A stretch of 25,074 nt of DNA from Patescibacteria group bacterium UBA6489 (GTDB lineage: Bacteria; Patescibacteriota; Gracilibacteria; BD1-5; UBA6164). Positions 1 to 9,634 of this stretch are shown one piece after another (positions within the stretch are counted from its first letter, which is position 1; the number at the start of each line of letters is the position of its first letter). A program made the position numbers and the translations under genes. The notes below the pieces were generated by a model that was not told where the DNA came from, did not search any database, and saw nothing but the letters and a program-made list of their open reading frames with translations. Location of the stretch: the NCBI GenBank assembly GCA_002435385.1, contig DJMN01000046.1, forward strand, positions 1 to 25,074. The letters are read 5' to 3'.

Positions 1-57
1 GGGTATTGAATTTAGGAATTATATGAGGAATTGCTTATTTCATATACTTTAATACCC
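1..57. other. Inverted repeat at window edge
   Basis: GGGTATT (1-7) is complementary to AATACCC (51-57), with an inner ATATGA/TCATAT pair between. It may be the end of an RNA or a terminator-like hairpin, but the window edge cuts off the context. No gene is visible between 1 and 118. Confidence 0.3.
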
Positions 58-117
58 ACTATTCAAATAATAAGAATATAAAAGCATCATCTAAAAAATA
101 AAAAAACATAAAAAAAA

Positions 118-178
118 TACACTTAGTGGGTAAAGGACTAATCCAATTTTGGACTTAACCATTTAGCCATTAAGTGCA
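118..178 (-). other. Structured element behind tRNA-Phe, tRNA-like or terminator
   Basis: CACTTAGTGG (120-129) pairs over 10 bp with CCATTAAGTG (167-176). Read on the minus strand, the 61-nt unit begins like a tRNA: a 7-nt acceptor-like arm, two bases, then a D-arm-like GGCT..AGTC with a GG-containing loop. A short TCCAA/TTGGA hairpin follows, but there is no T-arm with a TTC loop and no proper seven-base anticodon loop. T-rich sequence follows on the minus strand, so it could also end the tRNA-Phe transcript. It lies about 20 nt beyond the tRNA 3' end. Seen: the stem and its position. Inferred: tRNA relic, processing element or terminator. Confidence 0.4.
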
Positions 179-198
179 TTTCGCTTTGTAAAAAGAAA

Positions 199-273
199 TG
201 GTGCCGAGAAGTAGATTTGAACTACTGACACAAGGATTTTCAGTCCTTTGCTCTACCCCTGAGCTACCCCGGC
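199..273 (-). tRNA. tRNA-Phe (GAA)
   Basis: The minus strand folds as a full cloverleaf. The acceptor GCCGGGG pairs with TCTCGGC (two G-U pairs). The D-arm is GCTC/GAGC. The anticodon stem AAGGA/TCCTT holds the loop CTGAAAA, giving anticodon GAA (Phe). The T-arm is AGTAG/CTACT. Discriminator A and an encoded CCA end the gene at 199. A -10-like box lies about 20 nt upstream. Confidence 0.95.
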
Positions 274-293
274 ATTTTTTCTAAAGCTTGTGT

Positions 294-320
294 ATTATAT
301 AAAAAATTTTAAATAATCAA
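294..320 (-). promoter_or_regulatory. Probable promoter of tRNA-Phe
   Basis: On the minus strand TTGATT (320-315) and TATAAT (299-294) are separated by 15 nt. The -10 box ends 20 nt before the first base of tRNA-Phe. The spacer is shorter than the usual 17 nt. The rest of the 321-386 gap is AT-rich with no other feature seen. Confidence 0.45.
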
Positions 321-386
321 ATATTTTTTGTACTTTTTTTTATTTTTATTATTATATGAATAATTATTTACATAAAAAATAACAAT

Positions 387-620
387 ATGAAAGTAAAAAT
401 TTGCACTTGAAAGGAATGTAAATCAAGGTTTAGTGAATATATATTAAAAAGATTAAAAAACGATAAAGAATTCTATGATTTTAAAAATTTAGAAATAGAG
501 GAATGCACTTGTCTCTGAGAATGTAAAAAATGACCTAATATACTAGTAGATGGAAAAAAAGAAGAACATATGAGTCCAGCAAAAACATCTGAAATAATTG
601 TAAAAAAATTAAAAAAATAA
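387..620 (+). CDS. Thioredoxin-like [2Fe-2S] ferredoxin
   Basis: A 77-aa protein read with UGA=Gly (three internal TGA), probably cytoplasmic. Cys6 and Cys11 in a CTGKEC segment and Cys42 and Cys46 in CLGECKKGPN match the ligand pattern of thioredoxin-like [2Fe-2S] ferredoxins related to NuoE. In that family a C..C pair and a C-x-G-x-C-x-x-GP motif hold the cluster. Cys40 is extra. The family carries electrons, but the partner cannot be told from the context. The next gene is cysS, 25 bp downstream. No Shine-Dalgarno sequence precedes the ATG. The standard code would break this gene into fragments. Confidence 0.8.
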
Positions 621-645
621 TTTAATCCTAAAATAGAAAATACTT

Positions 646-2100
646 ATGTTAAAAATATATAACACATTATCAAGAAAAAAAGAAAAATTCAAACCAGTTA
701 AACAAGACTCAGTAAAAGTTTATTATTGTGGACCTACACCATACAACTATGCACATATCTGAAACCTAAAATCATATGTATGAAACGATATGATAGTTAG
801 AGTTCTAAAATTTCTAGGCTATGATGTTACAACAACTATGAATGTAACAGACATAGATGATAAAACAATCAGAGACTCTCAAAAGGTGGGAAAAACACTT
901 TTAGAGCATACTCAATTTTATACAAAACATTTTTTAGACGATATAGAAAAGCTAAACATAGTAAAAGCAGATAATGTAGTCCCAATTTCAACAATTATAT
1001 CAGAAATGGTTAGGATGATAAATACTATGCTCAGAAGAGGAAATGCATATTTTGCACCAGATGGAAGCATTTATTTCAATATAAAAACATTTAAAAAATA
1101 TTGAAAATTAGCTCATCTAGATATGAAAGGGATGAAAGAATCAGTAAGAGTAAACAACGATGAATATGATAAAGAGAATGTAGCTGATTTTGCATTATGG
1201 AAAGCATGGACAGAGAGTGATTGAGAAAACTACTGGGAAGAAGAATTTGAAATAGACTGAGAAAAGAAAATGGTAAAATGAAGACCAGGATGGCACATAG
1301 AATGTAGTGCATGTGCAATGAAATACTTATGACCTCAAATAGACTTACATATGTGATGAATAGATAATCTATTTCCACATCATCAAAACGAAGTAGCACA
1401 AACAGAAAGCTGTACAAGAAAAACATTCTCAAAATATTGGGCTCATCACTGACATCTAACTGTAGATGGAGCTAAGATGTCTAAATCAAAAAACAACTTT
1501 TATACTCTATGATATTTGGAAGATAAATACAAAGACTATCCTAAAAATCTAGTATACAGAGCAATTAGGTTAAATTTCCTAAACTGAAAATATAGAGCTC
1601 CAATAGATTTAAGTTTTCCAAAAATTGAAGCAAATATAAATACCCTAAAATCAATAGATGAAACACTAAAAAATATAAAAAACTATAAAACAGATTTAAA
1701 ATGAGTTTCAAAAGAATTTAGCGAAGAAATGCAGGCAACAGTTGTAGATTACATAGAAAAATTAGAAGATGATTTTGCTATCCCAGAAGCTTTAGTAGTA
1801 TTCTTTGGATTTCAAAAATTCGTTAATCAAAATTTAAGAGAATGAAATTTCTCTAAAGAGGAAGTTGAATCAGTTACTCAAGTATTTAAAACATTCAACG
1901 AAGTATTAGCTATAGTGGATTTTTCTATACTAGAAGGATCAGAAGAGATTCCTCAAGATATACTAGACAAACTAGAACAAAGAAAACAAGCTAAAAAAGA
2001 TAAAGATTTTGAATTAGCAGATAGGCTTAGATGAGAAATAGAACAAGCAGGATACAAAGTTATAGATGATAGAAATTGAAGTAGGGTAGAGAAAATATAA
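646..2100 (+). CDS. cysS: Cysteinyl-tRNA synthetase
   Basis: A 484-aa class I aminoacyl-tRNA synthetase that charges tRNA-Cys in the cytoplasm. The HIGH signature reads HIGN at 37-40, with its glycine encoded by TGA. KMSKS is at 277-281. The zinc ligands that recognise cysteine align as Cys28, Cys220, His245 and Glu249, with the His-x3-Glu spacing of the family. The C-terminal part carries the usual helical domain ending in a KDFELADRLR-type segment. Length is normal for the family. About 15 of 26 glycines are TGA. The start ATG gives the usual N-terminus just before the YCGPTPY motif and has no visible Shine-Dalgarno sequence. A strong terminator follows, so the gene is probably transcribed alone or with the ferredoxin gene 25 bp upstream. 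Confidence 0.97.
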
Positions 2101-2107
2101 TTTTTTC

Positions 2108-2148
2108 AAAAAAAAGAATCAATCAATTTTTGATTGATTCTTTTTTTT
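2108..2148 (+). terminator. Rho-independent terminator after cysS
   Basis: GAATCAATCAA (2116-2126) pairs perfectly with TTGATTGATTC (2130-2140). The A-run before and the eight T after complete a terminator, which begins 7 nt past the cysS stop. Confidence 0.9.
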
Positions 2149-2185
2149 GTGTTAGAATAAATAAGATTTAATAAATTTAGATATT

Positions 2186-3169
2186 ATGACATTAGAAGAC
2201 TGAAATAATACAATTAAACAACCAAAACAATTGCCTACATTAGGAAAATTTTCAGATGATATAGAAAAAGAACTAAATGAGGCAAATGAAAAAGTAGAAG
2301 AAACTAAAAAATATATTTGAGAAAGAGAGTTTAATTTCCTATGTTTTATATTAAATAAATGTAATAACAACCAAACTTTTGTAGAATATATTGAAAAAAT
2401 ACAAAAAGAAAATTGATTATCAGTTGATTGAGTAGTATGACCTCAAACTTTAAAGTTTATTTATGAAAATCTGTACAGCAGAATTAATACAGAGAATCCA
2501 GATTATTTACCATCATACATAAAGATAAGACTAGAAATATATAATGAAATGAAATTATATTATAAACATCCTAGGGAAAACCATAGAAAGTATTGAACAA
2601 TAAATCCTGATACAATTCCTCCTATTTTTAATAGGTGATACTATTTTGGCGATTTAGGAACTGAAAACATAAAGTGAACATTTATTGATAAAGATCTTGT
2701 CCGTTTAGCTACAGAAGAAGCCCCGATAAAAGAATGAAATCATGCATATCTAAAAAAAGTCACAATTGATTGAAAAAAGAAACATGTAGTTACACTTTAT
2801 ATAAATTGAAAACTAGAATTAGCATCATACAGTTCTCCTTGAAAACGCAACCCAAAGAAGCCTAGAGATTGAAATCTTACTCCTAAAAATAAAGGTAGAG
2901 AATTTGTATCAGAAATAGATAAAAGTGATATGTATCATATATCCTGATCTAAAAACACTATTAAAAGAGAAAAATGATCATGGATATGACCAATAATGCC
3001 ATATTCTGTAATGATATTATCAGAAATATGAATATATGCTCATGCATGAAATGTTAATTGAGAAAGAAGATCACACTGATGTGTTAGACTCCCTCTCTTT
3101 TATGCTAAATGAATGTATGAACTAAATCAAAAGCATTGAGATATAAATTGGCATATTTTAGATAATTAA
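2186..3169 (+). CDS. L,D-transpeptidase (YkuD) with peptidoglycan-binding-like repeat
   Basis: A 327-aa protein. Residues 66-97 (core NGLSVDGVVGPQTL) resemble a peptidoglycan-binding type 1 repeat. The C-terminal domain (about 183-327) carries the YkuD signature: His286 in YAHAG, then SHGCVRL with Ser296, His297 and nucleophile Cys299. Enzymes of this family form 3-3 cross-links in peptidoglycan or anchor proteins to it through an acyl-enzyme on Cys. The glycine of SHGC is TGA, as are most glycines. The N-terminus (MTLEDGNNTIKQPK) is hydrophilic, with no signal peptide or membrane anchor, although the reaction happens outside the membrane. Export by a non-Sec route, a missed upstream start, or a role as effector are open options. 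A following gene starts 12 nt after the stop. Confidence 0.88.
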
Positions 3170-3181
3170 ATAATTAAAAAT

Positions 3182-4204
3182 ATGAAAACTATTGATAAGA
3201 GATGATGAGCAAATGAACAAAATAGTATAAATCTTAATGGTAAATGAACTAATAAAAGGCATTATAATATTCCACAATATGAATCAACATATCATAATTC
3301 ACTTTATCGTAAATTACTGTTTAAAAATTTTGCTGAAGAAGAGAACATTCCAGATATAATATATGTAAACTGTCCTATAATATACACAAAACTATTCACA
3401 GACATAGATTCTCCTAATCAAGAATTAGAATTAGAACCATCGTTATATCAACAGAACTATGATAAAAGCTGAAGAGATGCTCCTTTGAATGTAGTTGTAA
3501 AAAATAATTGAACTTATAGTGTAAGATGAAAGTATCTAGGCTTTTTACATGAGTTATGACCTTATTTAGAGAATCAAAATGAACATGAACTATATTGATA
3601 TATAAAATTTTTAGTTATAGAGTGATTAACATCTTGAAAAACTCATAAAGAAGTTGCTAAAGATATTATAAAGGAATTAAAATTATTAAACTTTGATAAT
3701 GAAATATTGAAAAGAATAAATAAATTAGTAGAAGATGGAGATAGCCTAGAACTTGAAAAATTTGACTGAAATACGAAGATATTGTGATACCATTTTAGAT
3801 GATGAGAATTTATACCATTTAAAGAAAAAGAAAAGTTAATTTCTCTTTTAGAGTGAGATGAAGTATACAGTTTATTATGAAATTTTCTTTCTATAAAAGA
3901 GGATTATGTTTATAGAGCTGTAAATAATCAAGAATGGGAAGAAATAAAAAGTAAATGATGATGGACTATTCCTCAAACAAATTTTGAGAAAAATATTGGT
4001 CCCCAAGTATCTATGTATTCAAAAAAAGAATGATATGCATGAGTAATAATAAGAATAAAAGCTGATAAGTCATGCTATAAATATTGATGAATGGCAGTTC
4101 CTAGAATAGAATGTTATAAGCCTCATTTTACTAAGGATATAGAAGTACAATGAGAAAATTGAGAATGGATAGGGGTAGATGAGTATATAAAAAAAGCAGA
4201 TTAA
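3182..4204 (+). CDS. Unrecognised 340-aa protein, possible ADP-ribosyltransferase-like C-terminus
   Basis: I do not recognise this protein. It has many TGA glycines, no signal peptide and no membrane segment. The N-terminal 30 residues are polar and low in complexity. The middle (about 135-235) is helical and charged. The C-terminal part (about 240-340) starts with VYRAVNNQEWEEIKSKG and continues to SMYSKKEGYAGVIIRIKA. The order Arg245 near the start, a Ser-Met-Tyr strand, then Glu283 is loosely like toxin-type ADP-ribosyltransferase folds. That is a weak inference from residue pattern only. It lies 12 nt behind the L,D-transpeptidase gene and probably shares its transcript, so a common substrate or export route is possible. 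Confidence 0.8.
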
Positions 4205-4241
4205 AGTATATATATTTTTTTACATCTAAAAAAATTTTCAT

Positions 4242-4270
4242 ATAATACCTCAAACCTTTTGAGGTATTAT
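4242..4270 (+). terminator. Hairpin terminator after the transpeptidase pair
   Basis: ATAATACCTCAAA (4242-4254) pairs perfectly over 13 bp with 4258-4270 across a 3-nt loop. AT-rich sequence without a pure T-run follows. It lies between the 340-aa gene and the M48 protease gene. Confidence 0.65.
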
Positions 4271-4296
4271 ATTTATTATTCTAAAAACACAAATCT

Positions 4297-5535
4297 ATGA
4301 CAACACAAACAATCTTCTATACAATCATCTGACTTACAATATTTGAATTTCTACTTACAAAATACCTATGACACCTAAACACACTAAACTGGTCAGAAAA
4401 ACTTCCTAAAGAACTAAAATGAATATATGATGAGGAAAAATATCAGAAATCTCAGAAATACGAAAAAGTAAAATATAAGTTTTCAATCCTTTCAAGTACA
4501 TTCTCATTTTTAATTATACTACTTGTACTTATATTTTGATGATTTGGAATCCTAGATGATGCTATAAGAGTTTACAGTGATAACGAAATAATTCTAAGTC
4601 TACTATTTTTCTGAATAGTTATGCTTCTACAAACTATTATCTCACTACCATTTTCATACTATTCAACATTTGTAGTAGAAGAAAAATTCTGATTCAACAA
4701 AATGACCAAAAAGTTATTCTTCACAGACACTATAAAATCCCTAGTTTTATGAGCAGTTATTTGATGAATCCTACTTTCTGCTATAGTTTGGAGTTACACA
4801 AAATTCACAGACAATTTTTGGCTAATAGCATGGTGAATAATAACAGCATTTACAGTATTCTTTATGATGTTTTACAGCACACTTATTGTTCCATTATTCA
4901 ACAAACAAACACCACTTGAAAAATGAGAACTAAGAGATGCAATAGAAAATTTTTCAAAAAAAATATGATTTGAACTAGATAATATATTTGTAATAGATTG
5001 AAGTAAAAGAAGCTCAAAAGCAAATGCATATTTTTCAGGACTAGGATCTAAAAAGAGAATAGTACTTTTTGATACTCTTATAAAAGATTTAACAACAGAA
5101 GAACTTGTAGCAGTATTAGCCCATGAAATATGACACTACAAGAAAAAACACACTCTACAAATGCTTGTATTCTGAACAATTCAAACTTGATTTATGCTAT
5201 ATGTATTTTCTCTAGCTTTAAAAATGCCAGAATTTTCTCTAGCTTTATGATGAGAAAAGGGAAGCTTTTATTTATGAGCAATAGCATTTTCTATAATATT
5301 TACTCCTATATCAATGATTTTATGAATACTATCAAATATGCTATCTAGAAAAAATGAATATGAAGCAGATAGATTTGCATGAGAAAACTATGAGGCTAAA
5401 GAATTATCATGAGCATTAATAAAACTTTCAAGAAATAATCTAAGTAATCTTAGACCTCATAAAGCTTATGAATTTTTTTACTATTCTCACCCTACAGTTT
5501 TAAAGAGATTGAAGGCTTTGAAAAATATAAAATAA
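4297..5535 (+). CDS. Ste24-type M48 zinc metalloprotease, integral membrane
   Basis: A 412-aa polytopic membrane protein of the M48A (CAAX protease/Ste24) group. The zinc motif HEIGH is at 276-280 in VLAHEIGHYKK, its glycine encoded by TGA. The third ligand is Glu354 in NEYEADRFA. Hydrophobic segments lie before the catalytic domain (near residues 7-24, 65-85, 100-122, 148-168 and 178-200) and after it. SKRSSKANAYFSG is a typical Ste24 segment, and the C-terminal SHPTVLKRL is also family-like. Bacterial members cut membrane-associated proteins and serve in envelope quality control. The natural substrate here is unknown, since prenyl-protein processing is not expected in bacteria. The gene is convergent with the next one, and the two share a hairpin. 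Confidence 0.93.
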
Positions 5536-5539
5536 TACT

Positions 5540-5575
5540 AAAGAAAGTTTTTCTTATTCAAGAAAAACTTTCTTT
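5540..5575. terminator. Shared hairpin between convergent genes
   Basis: A perfect 16-bp stem, AAAGAAAGTTTTTCTT (5540-5555) with 5560-5575, and a 4-nt loop. It starts 5 nt after the M48 stop. It also contains the stop codon and last residues of the minus-strand gene. Its A/T content gives a U-rich side in both directions, which fits bidirectional termination. Confidence 0.75.
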
Positions 5576-7857
5576 AAATATCTCCATTTTCTTACTGGAG
5601 TAAATCTTAGTATATCAAGATAATTTGGAACCTCTAATTTTTTCATTGCATAAGCTATTTCAATAATATACAGAAGTTCTTGTTCATATAATTTTCTTAA
5701 TGATTCATATTTATGAGAATATACATATCATTTTTTTCTATATTTTTCATACCAGTCATATAGACTTCAATCTCATACTTTACTCATCCATTCTATGGTT
5801 TCTTTTTTATCTTGTCAACTTCAAACACGAGCTAAAATTTCATCTTTTGCTTCTGACAACATATCCAGAGAATTATAGTCTGGCATAAATATTTTGTTTT
5901 CAGAATGGATATTTTCATGTTTTCTGGTTATTTTTTGATAATCACCTTCTCTAGTTCAGTTAACAACATTTAAGGTGTATTTCAACTCTGGTATTTTTGA
6001 CCAACTTGATGAAAATCATCAACAGGAATATTCCACATCTCTTTTGTTTATATTACTTCTCCATACTACGTTGAAGTCTTTTTCATTGTCTATGTAAAAG
6101 GTTAAATTTGTTGAATTTTTTTCCAAAGTAACTCATCATTTTATATTTTCTGCTTTTATTCACTTTAAATTATTAAATAGTTTTTGAGAGAGTTCGCTGA
6201 TATCTAATATATATGCTTCAGAGGTTGATATTAAATTATTTTCTATAAGCAATTCAATAGATATTTTTTTTATATCATCTTCATTTAAGTTATCCATATT
6301 AACTAATTTTATTTTTGAACACAGTTGTTCATATAGATTATTTATATCAAAATCTTTGTCAGTGATATCTATTTTTGAAATTAAAGACTTCACATGATCA
6401 TCAATATCATCAGCTTCCACATACTTATTATTTATTCCCCTCATCATTGCTAATAATTCCTTAGGGTTATTTTTATATTTATTATAATATTTATTAACGA
6501 TTTTTATTTTTTGTAAATACTTTTCTAAATAATTTAATATATTTATTTTTATATCTTCTGGCTGTATTGATATTTGACTTTCTAATTGTTGTATTATTTT
6601 TTTCATATCATAGAGTATGTCTGTTGATTCATCTATATCCATTTTTTCTATGACAATTTTTATATTATCAGGAATTTCTCATAAGGATTCATATATATAT
6701 TTCCATTTTTCTTTTCATCTTAAATCTAAAGACTTATAATTTTCTTTTTCTATAAATAAATTAGGAAATTCTTTTTTCCAGTCATATTTACTTTCTTTTA
6801 TAATATTTGATTGTTTTATAGAATTTTTTAACGATTCACTTTTAACTCAATCCTTATTATATCATAGTTGTTCATGTGGAGATTTACTAGTAAGCTTCTT
6901 TTCTCTTATATTTAGCTTCTTTAATATATAACTAAAGTCGTAATTTTTCAATAATGTTGTTACTTTTTCTTTTTTTTCTTTTGCTAGCTTTATCAACTTA
7001 CTTGTATACTCACTATACAAAGGAATAAACTTTTGTAAGGATTTTAATTCACTATAATTTATATCAACATCATTCCCAAATATTTCCCCAACTTTATTTG
7101 GAGAAATAGACATCAATTTAGATAATTTATTTATATATTTATTACTCTCTTTAGATATATCTTTTCAGAGGCTATAAAATAAATTTACAACTAATATACT
7201 ATCCTGTTTTTTATAGGTTATAAGTTCAGCGGTTTGTTTTATCTCATCTATTATTTTAGTTCAATTTTTATTATATAATTCAACAAGTATAAATCATAAT
7301 GAATCTCAAGTTATAATCTCTTCTAAAAACTCTATACTATATAATTTAGTCAGATCTTCTCTTGATTTTATTTTACTTAAAAAATGAATGAGACTAAATG
7401 CATTCATAAATTCTACTTCTTTAGCTCCTAAGATTTCTACACATTTTTTTAGTCAATACTCTCATAAGGTAGAATATATTTGAAAAAGATCATCAAAAAA
7501 TGTTATTCTAAATAATTCAGTACTAAATTGATTTCTTTCATATAATATTATTATATCAATAAAATTTTTATTTTCCTTTAGATAATTTGCTATACTATTA
7601 AATACATATTTATCAGTTGTATTTTTATCTATTAATAATAGGCTTTTTATAGCCTTATCTACTTTTTCAGGATAATTGTCTATTACATAAAAAATAACTG
7701 GTAATATATAATCTGGTACATTAGGATACTTTAACTTTAAATCTTGTATGTGTGTAATTTTATCAGAAATACTAGATGTAGCCTTATCTATCTCTCAACT
7801 ATTTTCCCCTTGTTGTTTTGATGTAAAATCTTTATTTTTTTCTTCTAATTCTGACAT
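5554..7857 (-). CDS. Large HEXXH-containing protein, putative zinc metallopeptidase
   Basis: A 767-aa protein, visible only when UGA=Gly joins its fragments. No signal peptide or clear membrane segment is seen. The N-terminal 30 residues are polar. Residues about 40-560 are mostly charged, Asn/Lys-rich helices without a known signature. The C-terminal quarter holds HENIH (647-651), an exact HEXXH, followed by LSEAKDEILAR (667-677), whose acidic residues could give a third zinc ligand about 18-22 residues later, as in gluzincins. A C-terminal helical tail ends in KKVFLE. The proposed peptidase activity rests on this motif alone, and I know no named family. The start ATG follows an AT-rich leader without a Shine-Dalgarno site. 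The stop lies inside the hairpin shared with the M48 gene. Confidence 0.8.
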
Positions 7858-7992
7858 AATAACTATTTAGTAAACTTATATAATTTAAATTCTATCACAT
7901 TTCTAAAAATTATGCTATAAATTCAGTAAATAAATAAAATTTCTACCACAGTATATTTCCAACATAAATCAAGTATTTCTATCCAAAAATCT

Positions 7993-8021
7993 TTGTAAAA
8001 AGATAAAATCAATGTTAAAAT
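7993..8021 (+). promoter_or_regulatory. Possible promoter of the K+ channel gene
   Basis: TTGTAA (7993-7998), a 17-nt spacer, then TAAAAT (8016-8021), 36 nt before the channel ATG. Both boxes deviate from consensus, and several other AT-rich -10-like boxes lie nearby. The 199-nt gap also has to drive the divergent 767-aa gene. Confidence 0.35.
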
Positions 8022-8056
8022 ATAATTTGATATAAATTTAAAAATAAAACAAATAG

Positions 8057-8989
8057 ATGTTTCTTAGAATGTTAAACAAGGTAAACCCGAGGATTATTAT
8101 AAACAAAGGACGGAAAGAGTATGAAAATATTCTAGAAAACCCACATAGTAAAATATGAATAGTGCTATCAAAAATTATAGCTTTTTTGATAGTTGTTTCT
8201 GTTTGAATGATATTTTTTGAAACCGTATGAGATAACTTTGCTAACTATTGGAATCAACTTTTTATCTTAGACTTTTTTATTTCATCTGTTTTTCTTATAG
8301 AATATGGTTATCGTTTAATCAGAGCAGAGAGAAAGATACAATTCATTTTAAAACCACTTAGTATAATAGACTTATTATCATTTCTTCCATTTTTTATATG
8401 ATTATGACTAAAGAGCTCATTCTATACATTAGATATGTTAAAAGTACTAAGAATAGTTAGGGTTTTAAGGTTGCTAGAAATAAATTCATATTCACCAATA
8501 ACCATATGATTTATAAAAACTATAAAAAATTATGGAAAAGAATATAAGTCAATAATGTTTTTATTCCTTACTGTTCTTATTGTAATATCTACATTTGTAT
8601 TTTATGCTGAACATAATGTTAATCCAACATTTTCGTCTATTCCAAAAGCGTTGTGGTGGTGAATTGTAACTATGACAACAGTTTGATATTGAGATATGGT
8701 TCCTGTCACAGCATTGTGAAAAACATTCGGAGTATTTACAATATTTCTATGACCTCTGTTACTTGCAGTTACATCCTCTATAACGATATTAGTATTTATG
8801 GATGTAGTTGAACTACACAGAGCAGTGCTAGAAAAAGTATGTAGTAGGTGTAAAACAGTAAGTAGAAGTGAAGCTAACTATTGTTATAAATGTTGAACAA
8901 GTGATTTTATGACAGATGAAGTAAAGGAAAGTGTAGAAGAACTATTGTGACTATGAAAAAATCCAAACAAAAAGAAAATCTATCAATAA
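8057..8989 (+). CDS. Voltage-gated-type K+ channel with C-terminal zinc ribbon
   Basis: A 310-aa channel subunit of the six-helix Kv type that passes K+ across the inner membrane as a tetramer. Segments S1-S4 span about 33-150. The S4-like DMLKVLRIVRVLRLLEI carries regularly spaced Lys/Arg. The pore loop has the selectivity filter TTVGYGD (207-213), both glycines encoded by TGA, between S5 (about 166-183) and S6 (about 222-245). After S6 a cytoplasmic tail contains a four-cysteine ribbon: Cys262, Cys265, Cys276 and Cys279. That ribbon may bind zinc and assemble or gate the tetramer (inferred). In-frame TAG just before the ATG limits the start to 8057, or the Met four codons on. There is no Shine-Dalgarno site. 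Confidence 0.92.
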
Positions 8990-9138
8990 TATTTTTGTAA
9001 AAAGCTATTATTTTATTTATTTTTGTTTGAATGATTATTTCTAAAAGTTGCATTTTGTAACAGATTTTATCAATAAAATATTGACAATGGTATATTAATA
9101 TGTATTTTAATATTAATTATATTATGTTAATATAAAAT

Positions 9139-9567
9139 ATGGAATACTCAAACGATAACAGATTTTTAGATTCTTTGTTTAAAATTAGGGAGTTTGAAAA
9201 GGATTGAAAAATTTATGAAAAACTTTGAGTAAAACAAGCTCAGGCTATTGTTATGTGAACAATTGGAAAAATCTTTAAAATAATCGGTATGAATAACTAT
9301 TCATGCATTTACTTTATAGGTAAAAACATAGATGAAGAATCTTTGAGATTTTATGAGTGGTGAACAAGGTTTAATGAATGAGTTCATATTTCTTTGTGAG
9401 CTTCAATTTTATTTAGTCTCATAGCTCAATCAACTGAAGGTTTTAATATTTATGTTATTTTTCCTGCTTTATGACTAATAACTAATTGATATTCACATAT
9501 GATTCAAAGGTATAATAGAGCAAGAGTGATGAAAATTTTAGATAAGAGATACAAAAAACAAAATTAA
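9139..9567 (+). CDS. Small membrane protein of the CrtO-like acyltransferase type
   Basis: A 142-aa protein with two hydrophobic segments (near 85-97 and 104-117). Its N-terminal FEKDGKIYEKLGVKQ, a central acidic residue with a nearby His (NEGVH), and C-terminal NGYSHMIQRYNRARV resemble the staphylococcal CrtO family (glycosyl-diaponeurosporenoate acyltransferase). That family ends in an N..P..IQRYNRPRL-type motif and attaches a fatty acid to a sugar on a carotenoid. I see no carotenoid genes here, so the likely substrate is another membrane glycolipid or is unknown. The family assignment rests on recalled motif similarity. The gene stands alone with its own terminator, which overlaps its stop codon. 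Confidence 0.75.
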
Positions 9568-9587
9568 TTATATTAATTTTGTTTTTT
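9559..9587 (+). terminator. Terminator overlapping the CrtO-like stop codon
   Basis: CAAAATTAAT (9559-9568) pairs with ATTAATTTTG (9572-9581), followed by six T. The first arm contains the last codons and the TAA of the upstream gene. Confidence 0.8.
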
Positions 9588-9634
9588 ACATTGTTTTTAT
9601 ATACTGTAGAAGTTTATTAATTTAAATATTTTTT

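Noticed and set aside
790..1104. Short reading frames ending at TGA inside cysS, tpiA, the proteases and others, which look like broken genes or frameshifts
   Set aside because: They join without gaps when TGA is read as glycine and restore family motifs, so they are not pseudogenes.
1091..1432. Minus-strand open frame across cysS
   Set aside because: It is a shadow of cysS, hydrophobic because of the AT-rich complement, with no motif.
8678..8696. UGA as selenocysteine or tryptophan
   Set aside because: TGA falls at invariant glycine positions such as GYG, and tryptophan is encoded by TGG throughout.
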